64,000 nt of DNA from JAHRAW01 sp028066695 (GCA_963457535.1 OY734803.1:62001-126000), one strand, 5' to 3'. Shown: positions 1 through 9,152, numbered from the stretch's first letter. Translations and numbers: made by a program. The notes: generated by a model from the sequence alone, not told the origin.

Positions 1-139
1 CGCGGCGCACGCGCCGGCGTTCACCGTGGAATGCGCGGCCGAAGGATTGCCCGCGCCGGTCTGCGCCGACGGCGGCAGCCGCCGCGCCGCCGAACAGCGC
101 GCCGCCGAACTCGCGCTTGCGCAGTTGGAGCATGCCTGA
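1..139 (+). CDS. rnc: Ribonuclease III, C-terminal end (5' partial)
   Basis: The first 139 bases, read from base 2, encode the last 45 residues of a protein and stop at TGA 137-139. The segment FTVEC, followed further on by GGSRRAAEQRAAELAL, is the last strand and final helix of the double-stranded-RNA-binding domain that ends RNase III, the endonuclease that processes rRNA precursors and structured mRNAs. The stop overlaps the era start codon (TGATG), the usual rnc-era-recO arrangement. The catalytic domain lies outside the window. Confidence 0.85.
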   Translation, partial: AAHAPAFTVECAAEGLPAPVCADGGSRRAAEQRAAELALAQLEHA

Positions 140-1035
140 TGTCTGACCCGCACCGCTTCGGCGTGGTCGCGCTGGCCGGGCCGCCCAATGCCGGCAAATC
201 AACGCTGCTGAACCGCATCATCGGCGAGAAGATTTCCATCATCTCGCGCCGCCCGCAGACCACGCGCCACCGCATCCTCGGCATCAAAACGCTGCCGGGC
301 GCGCAACTGGTTTTCGTGGACACGCCGGGCCTGCACCGCAGTTCGCGCATGCTAAACCGCGCGATGAACCGCGCCGCGCTCGGCGGCGTGGAGGACGCCG
401 ACCTGGTCATCTTCATGATAGATGTGCGCGGCTGGACGCCGGAAGTGGAGGAGTTGTTCCGCAGGGCCGCGCCGAAAGACACGCCGGTGATTTTGGCGAT
501 CAACAAAACCGACCGGCTGAGCGACCGCGAGCGGCTGCTGCCGCTGATCAAACAATCGGCGGCGATGCACGACTTCGCCGCGATCATTCCGATCTCGGCG
601 CTCAAGGACAAAAACATGGACGCGTTTTTGGACGCGGTGATCGGCGCGGTGCCGCAGGGCGCGCCCGGTTTTCCGGCCGACCAGCGCACCGACCGCAGCC
701 AGCGTTTTTTCGCGGCCGAACTGGTGCGCGAGCAGAGTTTGAAACAACTCGGGCACGAATTGCCGCATGAAAGCGCGGTGGAGGTCACCAGTTTTGAATA
801 CACCGACGACAAATTGCTGCGCGTCGGCGTGACCATCTGGGTGGCGAAAGCCAGCCAGAAATCCATCGTCATCGGGCGCGGCGGGCAGCAATTGAAGGTG
901 ATCGGCGAGCGCGCGCGCAAGCAAATGGAGCGCGCGTTCGGCGCGCGCGTCTATCTGGACGCCTGGGTGAAAGTGAAAAAGGGCTGGGCCGACAACGCCG
1001 CGATGCTGCAAAAACTCGGCTACATGGAGGACTGA
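139..1035 (+). CDS. era: GTPase Era
   Basis: 298-residue GTPase that binds the 3' end of 16S rRNA and helps mature the 30S subunit. The G1 motif GPPNAGKST lies near residues 14-22, followed by the switch region, DTPG (G3), NKTD (G4) and a SALK-type G5. The C-terminal third is a KH RNA-binding domain with the GxxG-type loop IGRGGQQLK. An upstream in-frame ATG exists, but the start at 139 overlaps the rnc stop and gives the family's normal length. recO follows after 2 nt, so translation is probably coupled along the operon. Confidence 0.96.
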   Translation: MSDPHRFGVVALAGPPNAGKSTLLNRIIGEKISIISRRPQTTRHRILGIKTLPGAQLVFVDTPGLHRSSRMLNRAMNRAALGGVEDADLVIFMIDVRGWTPEVEELFRRAAPKDTPVILAINKTDRLSDRERLLPLIKQSAAMHDFAAIIPISALKDKNMDAFLDAVIGAVPQGAPGFPADQRTDRSQRFFAAELVREQSLKQLGHELPHESAVEVTSFEYTDDKLLRVGVTIWVAKASQKSIVIGRGGQQLKVIGERARKQMERAFGARVYLDAWVKVKKGWADNAAMLQKLGYMED

Positions 1036-1037
1036 GC

Positions 1038-1790
1038 GTGAAAGTGGAACAGCAGCCGGCCTATGTGCTGCACACGCGCCCGTTTTCCGAGAGCAGTTTG
1101 CTGGTGGACATGTTCAGCCGCGAGCACGGCTGGCTGATGCTGCTGGCAAAAGGCGCGCGCCGCGCCAAGTCGCGCACGCGCGGCCTGCTGCTGCCGTTTC
1201 GCCCGCTGCTGGCGAGTTGGGCCGGAAAGGGAAAATTGCCGGTGCTGACCGGGCTGGAGGCCGACGGCCCGCCGGCCGGCGAAGTCGGCGGCGGTTTGTT
1301 GGCGAGCGGTTTTTACCTGAACGAACTGCTGATGCGCCTGCTGCACCGCCACGACGCGCACGAGTTGGTGTTTGAGCATTACGACCGCGCGCTGCGGCAA
1401 CTCGCGAACGCCGAGCCGCCGCGCGCGGTGCTGCGCGTGTTTGAAAAAAAAATCCTGCTGCACACCGGCTTCGGCGCCGCGCTGGAGCGCGACGCCGACA
1501 GCGGCGAGCGCATCGCGCCGGAACTGCACTATCACTATGTGTTTGAAAAAGGCCCGGTGCGCGCGCGCGATCAAATTGCCGAGCCGTCCGCACAAAACGG
1601 CGGCGCGCCCGGCATCCCCATCAGCGGCCGCGCATTGTGCGCATTGCGCGAGGAAATTTTCTCCGCTGAAGACGAACTGCGCGACGCGCAGCGCCTGACC
1701 CGCGCACTGCTGGACCGCCAATTGCGCGGCCGCGAACTCCGCAGCCGCCGCGTCGCGCGGGACATGCGGCGGTTTGCGCGGGGGGAGTGA
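1038..1790 (+). CDS. recO: DNA repair protein RecO
   Basis: 250-residue mediator that, with RecR and RecF, loads RecA onto SSB-coated single-stranded DNA. The N-terminus (YVLHTRPFSESSLLVDMFSREHGW) is the typical RecO OB-fold; the C-terminal helical domain lacks a clear zinc-binding cysteine cluster, as in many gammaproteobacterial RecO proteins. The start is GTG, 2 nt after the era stop. It is the last gene of the rnc-era-recO run; pdxJ, which often follows, is absent and a convergent SLATT-like gene lies 6 nt beyond. Confidence 0.94.
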   Translation: MKVEQQPAYVLHTRPFSESSLLVDMFSREHGWLMLLAKGARRAKSRTRGLLLPFRPLLASWAGKGKLPVLTGLEADGPPAGEVGGGLLASGFYLNELLMRLLHRHDAHELVFEHYDRALRQLANAEPPRAVLRVFEKKILLHTGFGAALERDADSGERIAPELHYHYVFEKGPVRARDQIAEPSAQNGGAPGIPISGRALCALREEIFSAEDELRDAQRLTRALLDRQLRGRELRSRRVARDMRRFARGE

Positions 1791-1796
1791 GGGCGT

Positions 1797-2369
1797 TCAG
1801 GCCGCCGCCGACCGCTTCCCCATGCTCTGGCGGCGAATAGGAAAATCGCCGCCTTGGAAATGCACCAGATTGCGCAGCAGGTGGTGATACCACTTCAGGT
1901 CGACAAAATACCCATCCTTGACCACATCCAACTTAATGGACAACTGGTTGTAGCAGTGCGCATTCAGGGCGCGGTAGATTGGCGGTTCTTCGGCGAAAAG
2001 CGCATGAACCGCTCGCGTCCATTCCTCGCACTGCGCCTTGCTCGGATTTTCGGCGGCGTTGATGATGCCGGCAAGCGTGATAAAGCCGCGGTGCAGGGAT
2101 TTGTGGTGCCCGGCTTTTCCGGACGGGTTCCAGAGAACACTGAAAAGCGCGAGCAAACTGACTGCGAACAGCAGCAGCATTCCGACAAGGGTTTCGCTGA
2201 GAATCCGGCCGAACAAAATTGACGCGCTGGCGGCGGTCACCACGAACACGAAAAACTGAATCCGCAAATGCGCCGCGTCGTAAAAACCCGCGCGCGCATG
2301 GTGATAACGAGCCGAGCGCTCGCAATCATTCAGCAACTGATTTCGCATCTTGGTTGTGCTCGTGGTCAT
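1797..2369 (-). CDS. SLATT-domain-like two-TM membrane protein
   Basis: 190-residue protein. An N-terminal basic/aromatic segment (LLNDCERSARYHHARAGFY) is followed by two adjacent hydrophobic helices (about residues 36-52 and 56-76) and a mostly alpha-helical cytoplasmic tail. This layout matches the SLATT family, predicted pore-forming effectors found next to SMODS, SLOG or reverse-transcriptase defence genes. No nucleotidyltransferase or SLOG partner is visible; the neighbours are a proline-rich peptide and a fused restriction-modification enzyme upstream on the same strand. The ATG at 2369 is chosen because AAGGTGA lies about 8 nt before it; an in-frame GTG at 2378 is possible. Family assignment is from sequence pattern only. 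Confidence 0.6.
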   Translation of the reverse strand: MTTSTTKMRNQLLNDCERSARYHHARAGFYDAAHLRIQFFVFVVTAASASILFGRILSETLVGMLLLFAVSLLALFSVLWNPSGKAGHHKSLHRGFITLAGIINAAENPSKAQCEEWTRAVHALFAEEPPIYRALNAHCYNQLSIKLDVVKDGYFVDLKWYHHLLRNLVHFQGGDFPIRRQSMGKRSAAA

Positions 2370-2374
2370 GGCAT

Positions 2375-2545
2375 TCACCTTTTGCGGGGTTGGTCTGGCT
2401 GCTCGCCCGGCGGGTAGGATTCATTATACCGCCGCTCGGGCTTGGGCGCATGAAGCGGAGGCCTCGGCCGTGCAGGCGGAGATTTTGGCTGTGCCGGCGG
2501 GGATTTCGGCGGTTTCGGGGATTTCGTACCTTGATAGTTAGACAT
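2375..2545 (-). CDS. Proline-rich 56-aa peptide
   Basis: Small ORF with a good ribosome-binding site (GAGGAA, 5 nt before the ATG). The product is almost entirely proline, lysine, arginine, serine and alanine, with PKPPKSPP/PKSPPARPRPP repeats, so it should be extended and basic. It ends five bases before the SLATT-like start and so appears translationally coupled to it. The last residues (PPGEQPDQPRKR) closely resemble the end of the upstream restriction enzyme (PPADQPPQPRKR). No family recognised; it may be a partner or leader of the SLATT-like protein. Confidence 0.5.
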   Translation of the reverse strand: MSNYQGTKSPKPPKSPPAQPKSPPARPRPPLHAPKPERRYNESYPPGEQPDQPRKR

Positions 2546-2638
2546 TAGATTCCTCGTGAAGTTGAATGAACGCAACGCCCCGACTCTACACCATTTCCCT
2601 CCGCGCCGCCGGTCAGGTAAAGCCGCGCGGTCATGGCC

Positions 2639-5600
2639 TCAGCGTTTGCGTGGCTGGGGCGGTTGGTCTGCCGGCGGATGCGATTGGTCTTCGAGTAGTT
2701 GCAGAGGTGTTCTGGACAACTTCACGCGCGCTTCAGGATGGCCTTTGGCCATCGGCAACCATTGGTCAATCTCGCTCATGTATGCGTCGGTGTAGGCGAG
2801 GGCGGTGACGATTTTTTGCCAGTGGGTGATGTCGGCGTAATCCAGTTTTTGGCCCTGGCGGTCTTTCAGCCATTTTTGCGCGGGTTGGTAGCCGCCGATG
2901 TGGAAATTCCAGGCGGTTTCGGGGACGCCTTCAAAGTATTGATTGGCGTTGATGCGGACGCGGCCGGTTTTTGCTTTGGCGTCGGTGACGGCGAAACTTT
3001 TTGCGGCGATGCGCTCGGTGATGGCGTTGTCGCCGCTCTCGGGGTACTTGGTGATGGTGGAAAGGCCTTCCAGTAGGTGCAGTTCGCGGAGTTTTCCGCC
3101 GATCTGTTTGAGCATTGCAAAACTTTCGGCGTCGGCGGGGAACGGCACACGCGGGAAGTCAACTTTCAAAAACTCGTTGAAACGCTTGCGGTAGAACCGG
3201 GAGTGCAGGACGGCGTAGATGTAGTCCAGCAGGTCAATCGGCGCGAAAGTTTTGCTGTCATCTTCTTGTTCCGGCGTGAAACGCAGGTTGAGGGCGCCGG
3301 CGATTTTCTCGACGATTTTCGGGTCAAGATTGGGTTTTCGCGCGGATTTTTCGTCCAGGTCTTTTTGGGCGGTTTCCGGGTAGAGGTAGAGGGGGGCGCT
3401 GGTTTCGACTCCCTGCATTCCATGCCGAGACCAACTACGAGACTCGGAAATATGCTTTGTCAGAAAAACCGGCGCGGATTTTTCCTCGATGTTTCCCCTC
3501 TTAAATATCAGGCCGACATTTTCGCCTGCAAGAAAGTGGCGCATGACTTTTCCGCGCGGCATGCAGTGAAATCCTTTTGATTTTCCAGTGTAGTAGGTAT
3601 ATTGGATGTCAAACGGACGGTAGGAAACCTCCACCGGTGCATTTTTGCCGCCACCGAAGACATTTTCTTCCAAGTCTTTTCGCGCTAAAGAAACTTTCCA
3701 GTCGCGGGCGTCCGCGCCGAGCGAAAATTCTGCACGGGCGGATTCATCGTCCAATTTGCGAAATTTGGAAATAGTTTTTTGCAACTCTTCCACCGTGCGG
3801 TGAATAGTGAGACCGTCACGCGCGGTAATAATCCCGACAGAATTTACCGGGAAAAGATCGGCGACGGAAAATCCTTTTTCATACTCGGCTTGCAATTCAA
3901 AGTTTTTCGGCACAAAGAAAAACTGCGGCGCAGGCGGCGTCAATTCCGCAAACTTTATTTGCGCCAAATTTTTCTCCGACAAAAACTGGTATTTGTTTTC
4001 GCGTTCACCGAACAAGTCAAAGTGAAAAACACGCGCAAGTTCACCGGCTTTTTTCTCGCCGGTTTTCACGAACAAATTGATGGAAACACCCTGCATGATG
4101 TCAAAAACATTGACATCTTTTGAACCGTCGGGCGCGGTCTCTTTCTTCTTGAGATTTCCATGCAAATCTACGATGTAGATTTTGTCGAAACTGTTCAGGA
4201 GATTCCAGCGCATTCCGCGAAAAGTCGGGTTGTCCAGAAAACTGTGGTTGCTAATATAGGCGAGGACGCCCTCGCCAGTGCGATCAATGCAGTGCTGGCC
4301 GTAGCGGGTGAACTTGACATAGTCGTCATTGATCCACTTTGGATTTCGCTCTTTCAGTTTTACTTTTCCGCCCGGCTCCTTTTTGTAGGCGTCCAGCAGA
4401 TTTGCAATCCACTCGCCCTTGTTCGCCGACTCGCCGGCATACGGCGGATTTCCGGTCACCACCATGACCGGCACATCGCGCTTAATGCGGTTCGCTTCAT
4501 CGGCCTCATTGGCAAGCCACTGCGAAAACAGCGTGCCGGTGTCGGGGTGGTGTTCTTCCAGCGCGTTGGTCAGAAAAACGCGGGCGCGCTCGCCGCCGAG
4601 TTGGCAGCCGGTTTCGCGCAGCACCATGTCCAGTTTGATGTGCGCCATCGCATAGGGCGCCATTAAGATTTCAAACCCGTTCAGGCGCGGCAGCAAGTCG
4701 GCGGTGGCGTAATTCTGCCAAGCGCCTTGCTGTCCTTGGAAATACTCGTCATGAATGTGGCGAATGATCGCCGCGAGGAAAGTGCCGGTGCCGGTGGCCG
4801 GGTCCAGAATTTGCACTTTGTGCATTCCGTTCGCGGCTTTGCCGGCGGCGGCGATGCCGTTTTCCAACTTAAATTCATCGCGCAAAATTTCGTCCACGGC
4901 GCGCACGATGAAATCCACCACCGGCTGCGGCGTGTAATAGACGCCGCGGCTTTTGCGGAGTTTCCGGTCGTATGCGCCGAGAAAGGTTTCGTAGAAATGC
5001 AGAAACGGATCATTGCGGCGCGTCGCCTTGCCGTATTCCGCCATCAACTCCTCCACGGCGGAGACGCGGAACAAATCGGCGAGCGCGTCCACGACCCAGC
5101 GAATGCGCTCGTCCAAGTCAAAGGCGGCGATTTGCTGGAAGAATTTTCGCAGGAACGGATTCGCCGCCGGAATCAGCCGCGCCGCCTTTTCGCGGGTAAA
5201 TTCGCCGGGGGTTTCATCGTGCAGCCGCGCGGCGAACATTCCGTATGCAATCGTCTGCGCGTAGATGTCGGCGAACTCGGCCGGTTTGATGTCGTGAATC
5301 AAATGCTCGCGGAAGGCGGCGAGTTGGCCGTGCAGCGCGCCGCGCAGTTTCTCGGAAGTTTCCGGAAGCGCCTCGTCCTGGTCCAGCGCTTTCGCGATGG
5401 TCTGCGCAAGCATGCGCGCTTTCGCCGCCATGTGTTCGGCGAGCGCGTCGGCGCCGGTGACGGCGATGCCGGTATGCCCGGCGAAAAAGCGGAATAGGTT
5501 TTCCAATTCGCCGGCGCCGTCGGGGCGCGCTTTGACGATTTTGCCGCGCAAATCACCGATGCGCGCGGTTTCCACATGCTTGCCGTCCAGAAACAGGCGG

Positions 5601-5911
5601 AACTCCAGATAATCGGTGATGATGAGGTTGTCCAGCGCGCTGGCGTAACGCTTGAACTGCGCGCGGTAGGTTTTGTCGTCCAGATCTTTGCCGATGTTTT
5701 TGGCCTCCACATAACCGAGCGGAATGCCGCTTTTGCGCGTGAGAACGAAATCGGGCGCGCCGCAGTCAATTTGCCGCGGCTCGTTGGTGGCGAGGGCGTC
5801 GGGGACGGCCGCTTCCAGCAGCGTTTTCAGCGCCGGGCGGTGGCTGTGCTCGGTGGCGCGGCCGCCTTTCAGTTGCGCGTTCAGTTCGCGAATGTATTCG
5901 CTGATGTTCAT
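2639..5911 (-). CDS. Fused restriction endonuclease / N6-adenine methyltransferase (type IIG / ISP-like)
   Basis: 1090 residues. The N-terminus carries a PD-(D/E)XK nuclease core (PDF at 53-55 and EAK at 69-71). A helical linker precedes an N6-adenine methyltransferase: motif X GVYYTP near 323-328, motif I DPATGTGTF near 370-378, motif IV GNPPY near 487-491. The remaining 550 or so residues look like the target-recognition region of type IIG/ISP enzymes. No helicase motifs are present between nuclease and methyltransferase, so it is closer to type IIG than to true type ISP. One polypeptide should both methylate and cut. It heads a minus-strand cassette with the proline-rich peptide and SLATT-like gene. 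The target sequence cannot be predicted. Confidence 0.85.
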   Translation of the reverse strand: MNISEYIRELNAQLKGGRATEHSHRPALKTLLEAAVPDALATNEPRQIDCGAPDFVLTRKSGIPLGYVEAKNIGKDLDDKTYRAQFKRYASALDNLIITDYLEFRLFLDGKHVETARIGDLRGKIVKARPDGAGELENLFRFFAGHTGIAVTGADALAEHMAAKARMLAQTIAKALDQDEALPETSEKLRGALHGQLAAFREHLIHDIKPAEFADIYAQTIAYGMFAARLHDETPGEFTREKAARLIPAANPFLRKFFQQIAAFDLDERIRWVVDALADLFRVSAVEELMAEYGKATRRNDPFLHFYETFLGAYDRKLRKSRGVYYTPQPVVDFIVRAVDEILRDEFKLENGIAAAGKAANGMHKVQILDPATGTGTFLAAIIRHIHDEYFQGQQGAWQNYATADLLPRLNGFEILMAPYAMAHIKLDMVLRETGCQLGGERARVFLTNALEEHHPDTGTLFSQWLANEADEANRIKRDVPVMVVTGNPPYAGESANKGEWIANLLDAYKKEPGGKVKLKERNPKWINDDYVKFTRYGQHCIDRTGEGVLAYISNHSFLDNPTFRGMRWNLLNSFDKIYIVDLHGNLKKKETAPDGSKDVNVFDIMQGVSINLFVKTGEKKAGELARVFHFDLFGERENKYQFLSEKNLAQIKFAELTPPAPQFFFVPKNFELQAEYEKGFSVADLFPVNSVGIITARDGLTIHRTVEELQKTISKFRKLDDESARAEFSLGADARDWKVSLARKDLEENVFGGGKNAPVEVSYRPFDIQYTYYTGKSKGFHCMPRGKVMRHFLAGENVGLIFKRGNIEEKSAPVFLTKHISESRSWSRHGMQGVETSAPLYLYPETAQKDLDEKSARKPNLDPKIVEKIAGALNLRFTPEQEDDSKTFAPIDLLDYIYAVLHSRFYRKRFNEFLKVDFPRVPFPADAESFAMLKQIGGKLRELHLLEGLSTITKYPESGDNAITERIAAKSFAVTDAKAKTGRVRINANQYFEGVPETAWNFHIGGYQPAQKWLKDRQGQKLDYADITHWQKIVTALAYTDAYMSEIDQWLPMAKGHPEARVKLSRTPLQLLEDQSHPPADQPPQPRKR

Positions 5912-5952
5912 GCTACACTCCGGCTTTCTGTTTTCGGCGCGGGCAAATTATC

Positions 5953-6057
5953 ATGAGTATGAAAAATTTTTGGGCGGACTTAAGCATTCCCAGCAAATTC
6001 GGCATCTGTTTCGTGGTTGCCGTGGTGTTGCTGATGGTGCTGACGATCGCGCTGTAA
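5953..6057 (+). CDS. Possible 34-aa single-TM peptide
   Basis: Short ORF in the gap between the restriction enzyme and lpdA, on the opposite strand to both. It has a charged N-terminus (MSMKNFWADLSIPSKFG) and one strongly hydrophobic helix running to the C-terminus. No clear Shine-Dalgarno sequence precedes it. It could be a small membrane protein or chance; nothing in the context assigns a function. Confidence 0.3.
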   Translation: MSMKNFWADLSIPSKFGICFVVAVVLLMVLTIAL

Positions 6058-6062
6058 CGCGC

Positions 6063-7484
6063 TTATTTGGCCTTCCGCCGCGGCGCGTATAAATCCGTGG
6101 CCACGCCGCCGAATACCTCGGCCGCGAGTCCGAGGGTCTCGGCCAGCGTCGGGTGCGGGTGGATGGTCAGGCCGATGTCTTCGGCGTCGGCGTTCATTTC
6201 AATGGCGAGGGCGGCTTCGGCTATCAGGTCGCCGGCGTGGCGGCCGGTGATGCCGGCGCCGAGCAGGCGCTCGGTTTCCGGATCAAACAGCAATTTGGTA
6301 ACGCCCTCGGCGCTCGCCTGGCTGAGCGCGCGGCCGCTCGCCATCCACGGAACCACGCCTTTGCCGTAGGCGACGCCGCGCGCTTTGGCCTCGGTTTCGG
6401 TCAGGCCGGCCCAAGCGACTTCGGGGTCGGTGTAGGCGACCGACGGAATTACGCGCGCGGTGAACGCGCTCTTCATGCCGGCCGCGGCTTCGGCCGCGAC
6501 TTTTCCCTGGTGCGCGGCTTTGTGCGCGAGCATCGGCTCGCCGACGATGTCGCCGATGGCGAAGATGTGCGGCACATTGGTGCGCTGCGTCTCGTCCGCT
6601 TTAATGAAGCCGCGCTCGTCTACCACGACTCCGGCCGCGTCGGCGCCGATGCGCGCGCCGTTGGGCGAGCGTCCGACCGAGACCAGCGCCTTGTCAAAGA
6701 TCGCGCTCTTCGGCGCGTCTTTGCCGTCAAAGGAAACTTGCACGCCGTTTTTCGCGGCTTTCATTTCGCGCACGCCGGCGCCGAGCCAGATGTTTTCATA
6801 CTGCGTGCCGAGTTTTTTGGCGAGCGGGCGCAGCAGGTCGGGGTCGGCGCCGGCCATCAGGCCGTCCTGCATTTCCACCACGCTGATGCGGCTGCCGAGG
6901 GCGTGATAGACGGTCGCCATCTCCAAACCGATGATGCCGCCGCCGACTACCAGCAAATGCTTCGGCACATCGGCGAGGGCGAGCGCGCCGGTGGAATCCA
7001 TCACGCGCGCGTCCTGCGGCGCGCCGCGCAATTGCGCCGGCGCCGAGCCGGCGGCGATAACCGCCTTTTCAAACTGCACAGACACGGCCGCGCCGTCGTG
7101 TTCAACCTGAAACGCATTCGCCGAGGAAAACTTCGCCTCGCCGCGCACCACTTCCACCTTGCGTTTTTTTGCGAGGCCGGCGAGGCCGCCGGTGAGTTGT
7201 CCGACCACGCCGTCCTTCCACTTGCGGATTTGCGCGAGGTCAATTTTCGGCGCGCCGAAGCCGAGCCCGATTTCCTTGGCGTGCGCGGCCTCGCTGATTA
7301 CGCCGGCGACATGCAAAAGCGCCTTGGACGGAATGCAGCCGACATTCAGGCAGACGCCGCCGAGCGCGGCGTGGCGTTCTATCAGCGCGACTTTCAGCCC
7401 GAGGTCGGCGGCGCGAAAGGCGGCCGCATACCCGCCGGGGCCCGCGCCGAGAACCGCGAGTTGAACTTTTATTTCAGCGGGCAT
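6063..7484 (-). CDS. lpdA: Dihydrolipoyl dehydrogenase (E3)
   Basis: 473-residue flavoprotein that reoxidises dihydrolipoyl groups of the pyruvate dehydrogenase complex with NAD+. It has an N-terminal FAD-binding GAGPGGYAAAFRAADLG, the redox-active disulfide GGVCLNVGCIPSK, an NAD-binding VVGGGIIGLEMA segment and the C-terminal dimerisation domain with the catalytic HPHPTLAE motif. It lies 15 nt after aceF and ends the aceE-aceF-lpdA operon, so it is the PDH-dedicated copy. Confidence 0.96.
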   Translation of the reverse strand: MPAEIKVQLAVLGAGPGGYAAAFRAADLGLKVALIERHAALGGVCLNVGCIPSKALLHVAGVISEAAHAKEIGLGFGAPKIDLAQIRKWKDGVVGQLTGGLAGLAKKRKVEVVRGEAKFSSANAFQVEHDGAAVSVQFEKAVIAAGSAPAQLRGAPQDARVMDSTGALALADVPKHLLVVGGGIIGLEMATVYHALGSRISVVEMQDGLMAGADPDLLRPLAKKLGTQYENIWLGAGVREMKAAKNGVQVSFDGKDAPKSAIFDKALVSVGRSPNGARIGADAAGVVVDERGFIKADETQRTNVPHIFAIGDIVGEPMLAHKAAHQGKVAAEAAAGMKSAFTARVIPSVAYTDPEVAWAGLTETEAKARGVAYGKGVVPWMASGRALSQASAEGVTKLLFDPETERLLGAGITGRHAGDLIAEAALAIEMNADAEDIGLTIHPHPTLAETLGLAAEVFGGVATDLYAPRRKAK

Positions 7485-7499
7485 GACCGGCTCGGCGCG

Positions 7500-9152
7500 T
7501 CACAATGACAGCCGCCGCACATCGCCGAAGACTTTGACCAGATAGGCGGTGAAGCGCGCCGCTTCGGCGCCGTCTATGACGCGGTGGTCGTAGGAGAGGT
7601 CCAGCGGCAGCAGCAGGCGCGGCTGAAACGCGCTGCCGTCCCAGACCGGCGTCATGCGCGCGCGGGTGATGCCGAGGATTGCGACTTCGGGCGCGTTGAT
7701 GATCGGCGTGAAAGACGCGCCGCCGATGCCGCCAAGGCTGGAGATGGTCATGCAGCCGCCCTGCAGGTCTTCGCTTTTGAGTTTGTTGTCGCGCGCGCGC
7801 GCGCTCAGATCGCCCATCTCGCGCGCGAGTTCGGAGATGCTTTTGCGCTCGGCGTCGCGGATGACCGGCACGACCAGTCCGTTCGGCGTGTCCACGGCGA
7901 TGCCGATGTTGTAATACTTTTTCAGGATCAAACTTTCGCCGTCCGGATGCAGCGAGGAGTTGAACGCCGGAAATTTTTTCAGCGCCTGCGCGAGCGCCTT
8001 GATGGCAAAGCCGAGCAGGGTGATGCGCACACCGTCCTTTTCCGCTTCGGCTTTGAGCGACTGGCGGAAGGCTTCCAGTTCGGTGATGTCGGCGTCGTCG
8101 TGGTGGGTGACATGCGGCATGTTGAGCCAGGCGCGCTGCAGGTGGGGGCCCGAGAGTTTTTTGATGCGCGACAGCGGCGCGGTTTCCACCGCGCCGAACT
8201 TGCTGAAATCCACCACCGGCAGCGGCGGAATGCCGCCGGCGCCTGCGGACGGCGCGGCTGACAATTGCTGTTTGACCCAGGCCTGCACATCGGTTTTGAG
8301 GATGCGGCCTTTCGGGCCGCTGCCGCGCATGCGCGCGAGGTCGGCGCCGAGTTCGCGCGCGAAACGGCGGACCGCCGGGCTGGCATGCGGCGCTTCGCCG
8401 GCCTGCTTGGGCGGCGCCGGCTGCAGTGGCGGCGGGCGTTGCGTCTCGGTTTTTGCGGCGGCCGGTTGCGCCGGGGCGGGCGCATCGGTTTTGGCGGGTT
8501 CGGGAGCGGGCGTGGCTTTTTCCGCCGCGGTCGGCGCCGCCGCGCCGCCGGTCAGCGTCAAAATCGGCGTTCCTTTGGAGACTTTCTGCCCGACTTTCAC
8601 CAGCAATTTTTCCACGGCGCCGGCGCGCGGCGCGGGAATGTCCATGGTCGCTTTGTCGCTTTCCAGCGTGATCAGCGGGTCCTCGGCGGCGACTTGCTGC
8701 CCGGCGCTGACCAGCACTTCAATGACATCCACCGCGTCAAAGTCGCCGATGTCCGGCACCACGACTTCGGCGGTCTCGCTTGCCGCGGCGGCGGGCGGAG
8801 CCGGTTCGGCCGGCGTTTGTTTTTTGGCGCCGCCTTGCGGCGCTTTGGCCGGCGCGGGAGCAGGGGCGGGCGCCTCTTCGGTTTTCTTCTCGGCCGCGGC
8901 CGGCTGCGCTTCGCCGCCGGCCAGCATCAAAATCGGCGTTCCCTTGGAAACCTTCTGCCCGACCTTGACCAGCAATTTTTCCACGGTGCCGGCGCGCGGC
9001 GCGGGAATGTCCATGGTCGCCTTGTCGCTTTCCAGCGTGATCAGCGGGTCTTCGGCGGCGACCTGTTGGCCCGCGCCGACCAGCACCTCAATGACTTCAA
9101 CCGCGTCAAAGTCGCCGATGTCCGGCACATGCACTTCGGTGGAGTCGGCCAT
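7500..9152 (-). CDS. aceF: Pyruvate dehydrogenase E2, dihydrolipoamide acetyltransferase
   Basis: 550-residue core subunit that transfers acetyl groups from E1 to CoA. Two N-terminal lipoyl domains, each with the lipoylation sequence ESDKATMDIPAP, are joined by Ala/Pro/Lys-rich flexible linkers. A peripheral-subunit-binding domain (SPAVRRFARELGADLARM) and the catalytic domain with DHRVIDG near the C-terminus follow. The two lipoyl domains are almost identical at protein and DNA level. The ATG abuts the aceE stop codon with no gap, implying coupled translation. Confidence 0.96.
   Translation of the reverse strand: MADSTEVHVPDIGDFDAVEVIEVLVGAGQQVAAEDPLITLESDKATMDIPAPRAGTVEKLLVKVGQKVSKGTPILMLAGGEAQPAAAEKKTEEAPAPAPAPAKAPQGGAKKQTPAEPAPPAAAASETAEVVVPDIGDFDAVDVIEVLVSAGQQVAAEDPLITLESDKATMDIPAPRAGAVEKLLVKVGQKVSKGTPILTLTGGAAAPTAAEKATPAPEPAKTDAPAPAQPAAAKTETQRPPPLQPAPPKQAGEAPHASPAVRRFARELGADLARMRGSGPKGRILKTDVQAWVKQQLSAAPSAGAGGIPPLPVVDFSKFGAVETAPLSRIKKLSGPHLQRAWLNMPHVTHHDDADITELEAFRQSLKAEAEKDGVRITLLGFAIKALAQALKKFPAFNSSLHPDGESLILKKYYNIGIAVDTPNGLVVPVIRDAERKSISELAREMGDLSARARDNKLKSEDLQGGCMTISSLGGIGGASFTPIINAPEVAILGITRARMTPVWDGSAFQPRLLLPLDLSYDHRVIDGAEAARFTAYLVKVFGDVRRLSL

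Noticed and set aside
1797..5911. A CBASS or other cyclic-nucleotide system built on the SLATT-like gene
   Set aside because: No CD-NTase, SMODS, SLOG or HORMA gene is present near it.
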